NCBI GenBank assembly: GCA_900555605.1
Contig: USLW01000139.1
Coordinates: 1-6,001, forward strand
Origin: an uncultured Clostridium sp.
Lineage (GTDB): Bacteria > Bacillota > Clostridia > UBA1212 > UBA1255
Reading direction: 5' to 3'
Length of the DNA stretch: 6,001 bases
In this document: one piece after another, positions 1-5,799 of the stretch
How positions within the stretch are numbered: the stretch's first letter is position 1
Layout: the number at the start of each line of letters is the position of its first letter
Notes under the pieces: model-generated
Database searches by the model: none
Told to the model about the DNA's origin: nothing
What the model saw: only the letters and a program-made list of their open reading frames with translations
Position numbers and translations under genes: made by a program

Positions 1-155
1 ATAGGACCCATGGGTCCCATGGGCCCTGTGGGACCGGTGGGCCCAACATTGCAGCAACAGCAGCTGCAAGCTTGACAACCGCAGCGCGGACAGCAGTTTG
101 CATTTGCAGCATTGGCACAGCAGCTGTCATAATCTATTTGTCTTTGTTCACTCAA
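1..155 (-). CDS. Collagen-like (Gly-Pro-X) cysteine-rich surface protein, N-terminal part
   Basis: Only the first 51 codons lie in the window; the gene continues past base 1. It starts with TTG at 155-153, 7 nt behind a perfect AAGGAGG. The first residues are MSEQRQIDYD. Residues 12-35 carry 11 cysteines (12, 13, 21, 22, 25, 27, 30, 32-35), including a CCCC run. From residue 38 the protein becomes strict collagen-type triplets: GPT GPT GPM GPM GP. Bacterial proteins with such triplets (BclA and relatives) form trimeric glycosylated filaments on spore or cell surfaces. The Cys cluster is not a signal peptide and suggests disulfide cross-linking into a spore coat or exosporium layer (inference). 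A glycosyltransferase gene lies 99 bp upstream on the same strand, a likely modifying partner. The C-terminal domain that would decide the subfamily is not visible. The frame is well supported by the RBS and composition; the exact role is uncertain. Confidence 0.85.
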   Translation of the reverse strand, partial: MSEQRQIDYDSCCANAANANCCPRCGCQACSCCCCNVGPTGPTGPMGPMGP

Positions 156-162
156 AGAAATT

Positions 163-169
163 CCTCCTT
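163..169 (-). promoter_or_regulatory. Ribosome binding site fixing a TTG start
   Basis: AAGGAGG on the minus strand, 7 nt before the TTG at 155-153. No ATG or GTG in the collagen-like frame lies near it, so this site decides the rare TTG start of that gene. Confidence 0.85.
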
Positions 170-180
170 GAATTGATATT

Positions 181-195
181 GGGAGAAGTTCTCCC
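181..195. repeat. Short inverted repeat in the leader of the collagen-like gene
   Basis: GGGAGAA-G-TTCTCCC is a 7-bp perfect inverted repeat around one base. As RNA it can fold as a 5-bp stem (GGGAG/CTCCC) with a 5-nt loop. It lies between the glycosyltransferase stop and the collagen-like RBS, about 12 nt upstream of that RBS. It could be a dyad operator, an mRNA-stabilising or processing hairpin, or a weak attenuator. No T-run follows on the minus strand, so it is not a normal terminator. The function is unknown. Confidence 0.4.
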
Positions 196-254
196 CGATA
201 CAATATATGGGGGCGGGGGAGTTTCTGTGCCGCAAGCCAACTGTATGGATTTAC

Positions 255-1328
255 TTATAAGGGATTTTGTTCAAAATAAGTTTTATTGTACAGATAGGCC
301 TTTGAATAAGGCTTATATTGTCCGGCCTTTTCATTATATTCGACTGCGAGATCCCTTCTGCCGAGTTTGTCGTAGCAGACACAAAGCTGTATACAGGGAA
401 GATATCCGTAGCAGTCAGATGAAATGAAGCCGCATGATTGATCATTCCGTTTGCAGGTTAAGGCTGTTTTGTACCAGAATATCGCTTGCTCGATACGGTC
501 TCGATCAAAAAAGTGGCGGGCAATATCACAGCACGTTTCCGCACGCGGTAAATCGAAGGCAAGACTTTGCAGCAGTGATTTCAGTGCGCTGTCTTCCTCT
601 CCGAGGGCATAATAGCAGTATGCAAGATACCTGCATGACTCAATCAAATTTTCAATCCAGGCATTTTTTTCTGCAAGCAGGTCTGTAAACGCAGCCGCAG
701 CCTGCTGATATTTTTTATGATAATACAGCTCTCTTCCATAGTAAAATAAATCTCTCGGGCTGAGCTGGGCGCCTTGGGCGATCTGCAGTTCAAAAATACG
801 GAGATTCCTATCCGGGTCAGATGGATGCAGCTTTCTGTGGGTTACGGCAGCATCGGAATACAGCGTTTTTCCTGTGTGCATAATGACTTCATGGATTGCG
901 CCTTTCCAGAAAAAGCCCCTGTGATTTCGTACAATCCGTTCCCGGTAGTAAAAGAAAGACGGGTTTCCCTGCTCGTCAAAGGCAGTATGATACTGCATCA
1001 TCACAATATCGATATCAGCCGGCAGCGTTTCCTTCAATTGAAGCAGCTTATTTTGATCCTCCTCCAAAAGGATGTCGTCTGCATCCAGCCACATACAGTA
1101 TTCCATTTCAGCCTTTGAAAATGAAAAATTGCGGGCTGCCGCGAAATCCTCGATCCAAGGGAAATCATATACCTTTTCGGTATATTGTCCTGCAATTTCT
1201 TTTGTTTTATCTGTACTTCCGGTATCTACGATAATGATTTCATCGGCGACACGGGAGACGCTGTCCAGACAGCGGGCCAGCACATCCTCCTCATCTTTTA
1301 CAATCATACATAAACTAATGGTAATCAT
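255..1328 (-). CDS. Glycosyltransferase family 2 protein with TPR-like C-terminal repeats
   Basis: A 357-residue cytoplasmic GT-A enzyme expected to transfer a sugar from an activated nucleotide sugar to a protein or glycan. The N-terminal domain (about residues 1-180) shows the family landmarks: SLCMIVKDEE at 5-14, IIIVDTGSTDKT at 31-42, DFAAARNFS at 61-69, and the metal/nucleotide-binding motif WLDADD at 80-85 (DxD-type D82-A-D84). From about residue 190 it is helical and TPR-like, with aromatic/Ala-rich repeats such as LAYCYYALGEEDSALKSLL, the usual arrangement in protein-modifying SunS/SgtA-like transferases. There is no signal peptide or membrane segment. The ATG at 1328 has AGGAGGT (1344-1338) 9 nt upstream. 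A sigma-K-like promoter lies just upstream, and the collagen-like gene follows 99 bp downstream on the same strand. Glycosylating that protein is therefore the likely job, as sgtA with bclA3 in C. difficile (inference from context). The sugar donor cannot be read from sequence. Confidence 0.88.
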   Translation of the reverse strand: MITISLCMIVKDEEDVLARCLDSVSRVADEIIIVDTGSTDKTKEIAGQYTEKVYDFPWIEDFAAARNFSFSKAEMEYCMWLDADDILLEEDQNKLLQLKETLPADIDIVMMQYHTAFDEQGNPSFFYYRERIVRNHRGFFWKGAIHEVIMHTGKTLYSDAAVTHRKLHPSDPDRNLRIFELQIAQGAQLSPRDLFYYGRELYYHKKYQQAAAAFTDLLAEKNAWIENLIESCRYLAYCYYALGEEDSALKSLLQSLAFDLPRAETCCDIARHFFDRDRIEQAIFWYKTALTCKRNDQSCGFISSDCYGYLPCIQLCVCYDKLGRRDLAVEYNEKAGQYKPYSKAYLYNKTYFEQNPL

Positions 1329-1358
1329 GTCTGTTTTACCTCCTGATAATACCGCTAT

Positions 1359-1387
1359 TATTCTATGTAGGAACTGCGCGGGCTGTG
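1359..1387 (-). promoter_or_regulatory. Candidate sporulation sigma-K promoter for the glycosyltransferase/collagen-like unit
   Basis: On the minus strand the -35 element reads cACa (AC at 1386-1385). After exactly 17 nt comes CATAGAATA (1367-1359), a complete match to the Bacillus sigma-K pattern AC-N17-CATAnnnTA. It lies 15 bp upstream of the RBS of the glycosyltransferase gene, giving a short leader. Sigma-K acts in the mother cell late in sporulation and drives exosporium and coat genes such as bclA, which fits the downstream genes. The match is short enough to occur by chance, so its position and context carry most of the weight. Confidence 0.6.
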
Positions 1388-1448
1388 ATTATTCCTGTCC
1401 CGGCCGAACGGGAGGTGTGTGATATTGGCGGACCGGCAGAATTTTTTC

Positions 1449-1477
1449 TTGACTTCTAAAATGGCATTGATTATATT
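1449..1477 (+). promoter_or_regulatory. Sigma-A type promoter for the plus-strand TIM-barrel gene
   Basis: TTGACT (1449-1454), a 17-nt spacer, then TATATT (1472-1477): each box is one mismatch from consensus, with ideal spacing. Transcription would begin near 1484, leaving a leader of about 25 nt that holds the GGGAGG site. The promoter lies inside an upstream open extension of the gene, which argues that the extension is not translated. Confidence 0.75.
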
Positions 1478-1494
1478 TAAAAGAAATAAAAATT

Positions 1495-1500
1495 GGGAGG
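1495..1500 (+). promoter_or_regulatory. Ribosome binding site deciding the start of the plus-strand TIM-barrel gene
   Basis: GGGAGG lies 8 nt before the ATG at 1509 and only 2 nt before the ATG at 1503, so 1509 is the better start. A second site, GGGAGG at 1410-1415, lies before an in-frame TTG at 1425, but that would translate across the promoter. Confidence 0.75.
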
Positions 1501-1508
1501 CAATGGAT

Positions 1509-2360
1509 ATGCAGTTAGCTGTAAGCTCATATAGTTATTCCCGCCTTGTAAGCACCGGTGCGCTTAAAGCGGGAGATGTGATGAAAAAAGCAAAAGAGAT
1601 GGGATTCAGCGGGATCGAATATGCAGGGCTGTGGGTTCCCGAGGGCATGACGCCTGTAGCATATGCAAAGGAACTGGCTGCCGAAGCACAGGCGCTTGGC
1701 ATGACGATTACCGGATATAGTGTGGGCGGCAATTTTTTGTGTGCGGATCCGGAAGCAGAGGCTGAACGGCTGAAAAAAGAAGTGGATGTCGCGTATGCAT
1801 TAGGCGCAAAACGGATGCGCCACGATATCTGCTACGGACCTCTGCCCGGCGGCTACCGCAGCTTTGAGAAGAATCTGCCGATTTTGATCAAGGGCGCCAG
1901 AAGCGTTACAGAATATGCCAAAGAGCTGGGCATTCAAACAATGGTAGAAAATCACGGCTTTTTCTGCCAAGACAGCCACCGTGTGGAGATGTTGATTGAC
2001 GGGGTGAATTCCGACAACTACGGCGCGCTGATTGATTTAGGAAATTTTCTTTGTGCGGATGAGGATCCGGGCAGGGCGGTGGGTGTGCTGAAAAGCTATG
2101 CGTTCAGCGTCCATTGCAAGGACTTCTACTATCACGACGGAGAGACAGAGCCGAAGGGAAGCAACTGGATCTTTACCAGAGGCGGCAATTACATTAAGGG
2201 AGCTGCGGTTGGAGACGGTATCGTGCCTGTGGCAAAATGTCTGCGGATTCTGCGTGCTTCCGGTTATGACGGGCCTGTGGCCATTGAATATGAAGGTGCG
2301 GAGGACCCCATCGCCAGCATTGCGGCGGGGCGCGATTATGTACAGCGTCTGATCGGGTAA
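1509..2360 (+). CDS. TIM-barrel sugar phosphate isomerase/epimerase (xylose isomerase-like, AP endonuclease 2 fold)
   Basis: A 283-residue cytoplasmic protein of the xylose-isomerase-like TIM-barrel superfamily, whose members move carbonyls or epimerise ketoses using a divalent metal. Strand 1 begins at once (LAVSSYSYSRL). MGFSGIEYAG (31-40) is the typical first turn. The metal ligands expected for the family are visible: E147 in MVENHG, D176 in LIDLGNF, H202 in SVHCKDF and E260 in VAIEYEG. The length is usual for the family. The start at 1509 was chosen from the RBS spacing; an open extension to 1419 contains the promoter and no family sequence. It is transcribed alone from its own sigma-A promoter, divergently from the spore-surface unit and converging on the uronate operon, which carries another member of the family. 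The substrate is unknown; a sugar or sugar-acid isomerase or 3-epimerase is plausible from the neighbours. Confidence 0.88.
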   Translation: MQLAVSSYSYSRLVSTGALKAGDVMKKAKEMGFSGIEYAGLWVPEGMTPVAYAKELAAEAQALGMTITGYSVGGNFLCADPEAEAERLKKEVDVAYALGAKRMRHDICYGPLPGGYRSFEKNLPILIKGARSVTEYAKELGIQTMVENHGFFCQDSHRVEMLIDGVNSDNYGALIDLGNFLCADEDPGRAVGVLKSYAFSVHCKDFYYHDGETEPKGSNWIFTRGGNYIKGAAVGDGIVPVAKCLRILRASGYDGPVAIEYEGAEDPIASIAAGRDYVQRLIG

Positions 2361-2378
2361 CCTGCCGGGCAGGACCCG
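2354..2378 (+). terminator. Hairpin overlapping the stop codon of the plus-strand TIM-barrel gene
   Basis: CGGGT (2354-2358) pairs with ACCCG (2374-2378), and CCTGC (2361-2365) pairs with GCAGG (2369-2373) around a CGG loop, with a 2-nt bulge. This gives about 10 GC-rich pairs. No T-run follows closely (the nearest T-rich stretch begins near 2392), so it may be an mRNA 3'-end stabiliser or weak terminator. A 10-bp perfect palindrome, GCGTATACGC (2381-2390), follows. Confidence 0.35.
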
Positions 2379-2438
2379 CCGCGTATACGCCGTTTGCTTT
2401 TGTATTCAAAATGCCAGCATATCGGAGTGGGGAGAATA

Positions 2439-2525
2439 TTAAAGGGAGTCTGCTGGTTCGGAAGCTTGCTCCTGTGATAGCCCTTTCTTCTTTCTTAATG
2501 TGAAAAGCGTTTCTCCTAAACTCAT
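2439..2525 (-). pseudogene. Truncated XRE-family helix-turn-helix regulator remnant
   Basis: A 28-codon reading frame starts with ATG at 2525 and stops with TAA at 2441-2439. The first 20 residues, MSLGETLFTLRKKKGLSQEQ, match the start of XRE/Cro-type DNA-binding domains very closely: helix 1 and the GLSQEQ turn into helix 2. The usual continuation (LAEKLxVSRQTVSxWE, the recognition helix) is missing. Instead the frame runs ASEPADSL and stops, and no other frame on this strand continues the domain. It therefore looks like the 5' end of a regulator gene cut off near 2466. Only a weak AAAGGA lies upstream, 12 nt away. A TATAAT box (2606-2611) upstream may be its old promoter. The alternatives are a real micropeptide or a chance match; the 20-residue match makes chance less likely. 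As it stands it could not bind DNA. Confidence 0.55.
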
Positions 2526-2605
2526 GATTCTGCCCAATCCTTTCCCAACTGTTTCGGCGGCGCCTTTTCATAGGCAGCATAACTCCGCTTTTATTTATCG
2601 ATTTT

Positions 2606-2638
2606 ATTATATACAAATCCATCCGGAAAAGCGATCAA
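2606..2638 (-). promoter_or_regulatory. Weak promoter candidate upstream of the regulator remnant
   Basis: Minus strand: a perfect TATAAT at 2611-2606 in an AT-rich stretch, with TTGATC at 2638-2633, but 21 nt apart instead of 17. A TTGACA further upstream (2659-2654) has no -10 box at the right distance. It points towards the truncated XRE frame and is probably its relic promoter. The rest of 2526-2737 holds no gene I can recognise. Confidence 0.25.
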
Positions 2639-2737
2639 CCATACCTGGAATTTTGTCAACTAAAGCGAACATTTGAAAAATATCGCTGAAAATATAGCCA
2701 ATAACTTGTAATCGCCTCTGCCGCCCTCTCGCATACA

Positions 2738-2771
2738 AAAATGCCCGGCTCCAAAACGGTCCGGGCATTTT
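2738..2771 (-). terminator. Strong intrinsic terminator of the uronate operon, probably bidirectional
   Basis: AAAATGCCCGG (2738-2748) and CCGGGCATTTT (2761-2771) form an 11-bp perfect stem with a 12-nt loop. On the minus strand the hairpin is followed by TTTTTGTATGC (five T, the last ones in the stem base). It starts 22 nt after the stop of the Gfo/Idh gene, as expected for the end of that transcript. The opposite strand also ends in TTTT, so it may stop read-through from the plus-strand TIM-barrel gene as well. Confidence 0.88.
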
Positions 2772-2793
2772 GCGTCTCATACGGAAGACCACC

Positions 2794-3963
2794 TTATTTG
2801 TTCGTGTTATAAGAATCCGACAGGTCCATCACCTTATTGGATACGCTTTCTTTTTTCTTGGAGCTTTTTACACGTTTCATCAGTTCCTCATAGAACAGTT
2901 CCTCATCAAGGGGAAGGGTGATATCTTTGCCCAGCCAGGCGGATAGATGCATGGCATTAGACAAGGTGAGTCCGTTGATGCCTTCCTCACCGGGCGCAAC
3001 CAAGGGCTCGCCCCGCAGAATTGCGCCGGCAAATGCATTCAGAACGCCCACGTGCTGCGGATTCTTTTTGTCGGTTTCTACTTCTGTGAACGTACATTTG
3101 GGCTGCCCGAATCCGGAGGCGCTTTCAAAGGTGTATTGATCCAGTGTTGCTTCCAGCTCCCATAAGTAAAGCTTGCCGTTTTCCGCAACCAATTTCCCCT
3201 TGTCAAGCGTGATCTCAAAACGGTTTGTGCCCGGCGCATCGGCTGTGGTGGTCACAAATACGCCCGTGGCGCCGTTGGGATATTCCACGTATGTTGTAAC
3301 ATCATCTTCTACTTCGATGTTATGCCATTTTCCAAACTGCATGTGGGCGCTGACCTTTACTGGCATGCCGCAGATCCACTGCCAGAGATCGAGATTGTGC
3401 GGGCACTGATTCAGCAGAACGCCGCCGCCCTCGCCGCTCCAGGTTGCACGCCAGCTGCCGGAATCATAATAGGCCTGAGACCGGTACCAGTTGGTAATGA
3501 TCCAATTGGTGCGGCGGATCTGGCCTAAGGAACCACCTTGAACAAGCTCCCGCATTTTGCGGTAGATGTGGTCGGTACGCTGGTTAAACATCAGACCGAA
3601 GACGACACCGGATTTTTTAGCAGCCTCGTTCATCTCTCTGACCTTTTTCGTATAAACGCCGGCCGGTTTTTCTACCATGACATGGAGACCGCGCTTGAAG
3701 CCTTCGATTGCATAGGTCGGATGATCATAGTGGGGGACTGCGATCAGGATCGCGTCCACAAGCCCGCTGTCCATCAGCGCCTCTGCATTGTCGAATTTTC
3801 CCACGGACTCGGGCAGGTTCTGGGCCGCCCACGTGAGACGGTCCGGATTGATATCCGCAACCGCGGTTACTTCGATTTCCGGGCAGTGACCGGCTTTGAT
3901 GTTGTTGATGTGGCCGGTACCCATGTTACCGATACCGATGATACCTAAACGTACTTTACTCAT
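2794..3963 (-). CDS. Gfo/Idh/MocA family NAD(P)-dependent oxidoreductase
   Basis: A 389-residue cytoplasmic dehydrogenase of the glucose-fructose oxidoreductase/inositol dehydrogenase family, which oxidises or reduces a hydroxyl on a sugar, cyclitol or glycoside. The N-terminal Rossmann fold has GIIGIGNMG at 7-15. D37 after strand 2 suggests NAD rather than NADP. EKPAG at 98-102 supplies the conserved catalytic lysine K99. The C-terminal domain carries the active-site block GGGVLLNQCPHNLDLWQW (179-196), with H189 and D192 in conserved places and N185 where many relatives have Asp. The last ~28 residues form a hydrophilic Lys/Ser/Asn-rich tail beyond the usual fold. The ATG at 3963 has AGGAGT 9 nt upstream. 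It is the last gene of the operon, 40 bp after the TIM-barrel gene and 22 bp before a terminator. The substrate is unknown; a uronide or keto-sugar derivative is suggested by the context only. Confidence 0.92.
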   Translation of the reverse strand: MSKVRLGIIGIGNMGTGHINNIKAGHCPEIEVTAVADINPDRLTWAAQNLPESVGKFDNAEALMDSGLVDAILIAVPHYDHPTYAIEGFKRGLHVMVEKPAGVYTKKVREMNEAAKKSGVVFGLMFNQRTDHIYRKMRELVQGGSLGQIRRTNWIITNWYRSQAYYDSGSWRATWSGEGGGVLLNQCPHNLDLWQWICGMPVKVSAHMQFGKWHNIEVEDDVTTYVEYPNGATGVFVTTTADAPGTNRFEITLDKGKLVAENGKLYLWELEATLDQYTFESASGFGQPKCTFTEVETDKKNPQHVGVLNAFAGAILRGEPLVAPGEEGINGLTLSNAMHLSAWLGKDITLPLDEELFYEELMKRVKSSKKKESVSNKVMDLSDSYNTNK

Positions 3964-4003
3964 GTTGTGTTCACTCCTAATTGAAATTCTATATTTTCAT
4001 TTA

Positions 4004-4849
4004 TTAACCGATGATCTCTTTTACCGCCTGGCACGCGGCATCAAATGCGGCGCGCTGTGTCGGGTAAGAGTAGACCTTGCCGACCTCACTGCGCTCAGAG
4101 GGGCCCTCTAATTCAGATAGTCCCTTAAATACGGTGAGATGCGGCTCAATGGTCACGATTTTACCACCCCGCGCGGCATATTGCGTCAAAATTTCCGGAA
4201 TATGCCCGATTCCTTTTCCTGCCGGTACAATGGCTTTCTCCGCCGTAGCATCTTTGATGTGCATATAGTAAATATAAGGCGCCAGCAGTTCATAAGCGCG
4301 CAGCGTCTCCTGATCGCACTGGATAAAATTGGCGGGATCGAAAATACCGCGGAGCTCCGGCAGCGTCTTGTAAATATCCGCACAGCGGGCCGCGTTTTCA
4401 CCGTAAATGCCTTTTTCATTTTCATGACACAGAAGCACGCCGCTGCCCTTTGCCTCTTCCAGAAACCGATCCAGATATTCCATCACCGTATCACGGTAAG
4501 GCGCGGGATCCTCCTGCTCGGGAAGATAGAAGCTGAACAGACGGATACAGGGCGCTTCCAGGACGCGTGCCAAATTTAGGGTGCGGCGGAACAGGTCCAG
4601 ATGCGCGGCAAAATCGTCGGTGATTTTTATTTTACCCAGCGGAGAGCCGATGGACCAGACCTTCAGACCGTGGTCGGAAAGCATTTTTTTGACTTCAGCA
4701 GCCTCTGATTCCGTATATTGCGTGATGCTGCGGCCGTTTACTCCGCGGATTTCCAGATAAGGAATCTGATTTTCGGATAACGCGCTGATCTGCGTCCGGA
4801 GCGTTTCTCCGGCCTCGTCGGCAAAGGCACAAAGCTCAAATGGCAGCAT
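4004..4849 (-). CDS. TIM-barrel sugar phosphate isomerase/epimerase (xylose isomerase-like)
   Basis: A 281-residue metal-dependent TIM-barrel protein of the xylose-isomerase-like/AP endonuclease 2 superfamily, distinct in sequence from the plus-strand member in this window. Expected metal ligands are E143 or E145 in LLCHENEKG (140-147), D171 in GIFDPANF, H197 in YYMHIKD and E235 in VTIEPHL. The barrel starts at once with FELCAFADEAG (4-14), and the YLEIRGVNGRS segment (31-41) matches the first-turn region. The ATG at 4849 was chosen because AGGAGGAGG sits 6 nt upstream. The frame is open further upstream to 4957 but overlaps the preceding gene there and has no family sequence. It lies 20 bp after the SDR gene and 40 bp before the Gfo/Idh gene. 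Pairing of this fold with a Gfo/Idh enzyme is common in sugar, inositol and glycoside pathways. The exact reaction cannot be read from sequence. Confidence 0.9.
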   Translation of the reverse strand: MLPFELCAFADEAGETLRTQISALSENQIPYLEIRGVNGRSITQYTESEAAEVKKMLSDHGLKVWSIGSPLGKIKITDDFAAHLDLFRRTLNLARVLEAPCIRLFSFYLPEQEDPAPYRDTVMEYLDRFLEEAKGSGVLLCHENEKGIYGENAARCADIYKTLPELRGIFDPANFIQCDQETLRAYELLAPYIYYMHIKDATAEKAIVPAGKGIGHIPEILTQYAARGGKIVTIEPHLTVFKGLSELEGPSERSEVGKVYSYPTQRAAFDAACQAVKEIIG

Positions 4850-4855
4850 AATAAA

Positions 4856-4864
4856 CCTCCTCCT
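4856..4864 (-). promoter_or_regulatory. Extended ribosome binding site of the operon TIM-barrel gene
   Basis: AGGAGGAGG, a doubled Shine-Dalgarno, ends 6 nt before the ATG at 4849-4847 and sits in the 20-bp gap after the SDR stop codon. It fixes the start of the downstream gene and suggests strong translation. Confidence 0.8.
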
Positions 4865-4869
4865 TTCCG

Positions 4870-5694
4870 TCAGACGCCGGAATAAGCGGAAAATCCGCCG
4901 TCTACCGGTACCACGATGCCGGTGACAAACCCAGAAGCGCTGCTGTCCGTCAGCCAAAGAAGTGTTCCGATCAGCTCCTCCGGTTCGCCGAAGCGCTGCA
5001 TAGGGGTGGCACGCAGAATTTTTTCTGTCCGCGGCGTGGGATTTCCGTTTTCATCGAAAAGCATGGCGCGGTTCTGGTTCGTGACAAAGAAACCCGGGGC
5101 AATGGCGTTGACCCGGATGTTCTGCTGTGCAAAATGCACGGCCAGCCATTGGGTAAAATTCGATACTGCTGATTTTGCCGCGCTGTACGCGGGAATTTTT
5201 GTCAGCGGGCGGTATGCGTTCATGGATGAGATGTTGAGAATGCAGCATCCTGTTTCGCCCAGCATATCTGCGGCAAATACCTGTGTGGGCAGCAGCGTGC
5301 CCATCAGATTCAGATTGAACACAAAGTCGAATCCGGATTTATCCAGATTAAAGAAGGTTAAAATGTCCTGTGCCGTCTCGTCGCCGGGCTCAAAGGTTTC
5401 GTGAGCAGTGGTGCATTTCGAATTGTTGCCGCCTGCGCCGTTGATGAGAATTTTACACTTGCCGAAATCTGTCAGCACCTGCTTGTGAACCTGCTCCAGG
5501 CTTTCTTTTTCCAGCACGTTGGCACGGTAGGCTTTTGCCGCTCCGCCCTCCTTGTTAATTTCATCGGCTGTGGCTTGGGCCGCTGATTCGTTGATATCGA
5601 GCAGTGCTACAGCATAGCCTGCTTTTGCCATTGCTTTTGCAAAAGCGGAGCACAGTACGCCGCCTGCGCCTGTAATTACAACTGTTTGCTTCAT
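4870..5694 (-). CDS. uxuB: SDR-family D-mannonate oxidoreductase (fructuronate reductase)
   Basis: A 274-residue short-chain dehydrogenase. It probably reduces D-fructuronate to D-mannonate with NAD(P)H, the step after UxaC, whose gene precedes it. Visible SDR marks: cofactor loop TGAGGVLC (8-15, with Cys where TGxxxGxG has its last Gly), D33 after strand 2, NGAGG (85-89), S156/S157 in NISSMNAY, and YSAAK (Y170, K174). The segments GTLLPTQVFA, RPLTKIPAYSAAK, NAIAPGFF and the C-terminus PVDGGFSAYSGV resemble, from memory, the SDR-type UxuB (YjmF) of Bacillus subtilis, which is unrelated to the long-chain UxuB of E. coli. The insertion with HETFEPGDE (98-106) is also typical. The ATG at 5694 has AAGGTG 6 nt upstream. 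An alternative TTG at 5721 with AAAGGA would add 9 residues. The gene lies 105 bp after uxaC and 20 bp before the TIM-barrel gene. The fold is certain, the substrate likely. Confidence 0.8.
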   Translation of the reverse strand: MKQTVVITGAGGVLCSAFAKAMAKAGYAVALLDINESAAQATADEINKEGGAAKAYRANVLEKESLEQVHKQVLTDFGKCKILINGAGGNNSKCTTAHETFEPGDETAQDILTFFNLDKSGFDFVFNLNLMGTLLPTQVFAADMLGETGCCILNISSMNAYRPLTKIPAYSAAKSAVSNFTQWLAVHFAQQNIRVNAIAPGFFVTNQNRAMLFDENGNPTPRTEKILRATPMQRFGEPEELIGTLLWLTDSSASGFVTGIVVPVDGGFSAYSGV

Positions 5695-5700
5695 GATGGT

Positions 5701-5706
5701 CACCTT
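5701..5706 (-). promoter_or_regulatory. Ribosome binding site favouring the ATG start of the SDR gene
   Basis: AAGGTG, 6 nt before the ATG at 5694. A competing AAAGGA (5732-5727) sits 5 nt before an in-frame TTG at 5721. I prefer the ATG because strand 1 of the fold starts two residues later, but the longer form is possible. Confidence 0.45.
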
Positions 5707-5799
5707 GCCTTTGACTTTCAAAGGCGTCCTTTCTTTATAAAATGCGCCGTCTCCTGAGGAAATGCCGCCGGAGCGGGGCTGCTGCGTGCCTGTTTGTGT

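Noticed and set aside
1..75. Plus-strand reading of the collagen repeats (GPM GPM GPV GPV GPT, then LQQQQLQA and stop)
   Set aside because: GGN-CCN repeats read as Gly-Pro on both strands. The minus strand has the AGGAGG, a start codon, a Cys-rich lead-in and a same-strand glycosyltransferase partner, whereas the plus strand would just end in a Gln run.
240..247. CATACAGT on the minus strand, matching a sigma-E -10 box upstream of the collagen-like gene
   Set aside because: No sigma-E -35 element is found at 14-15 nt upstream, so a separate promoter is not supported.
98..427. 109-codon plus-strand open frame
   Set aside because: It overlaps the start and RBS of the collagen-like gene and the end of the glycosyltransferase, has no family resemblance and no RBS.
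2499..2516. Possible cre-like site TGAAAAGCGTTTCTC for catabolite control
   Set aside because: It has one base too many in the left half compared with the cre consensus, and it lies inside the XRE remnant, away from any promoter.
2194..2622. 142-codon minus-strand frame in the convergent intergenic region
   Set aside because: It runs antisense into the TIM-barrel gene, is Arg-rich with no domain, and is out of frame with the XRE remnant.
2607..2792. 61-codon minus-strand frame
   Set aside because: It contains the whole operon terminator hairpin and shows no recognisable domain.
4916..5404. 162-codon plus-strand frame opposite the SDR gene
   Set aside because: It is antisense to a well-conserved gene and its composition is that of a shadow frame; the same applies to 4139-4579 and 3538-3948.
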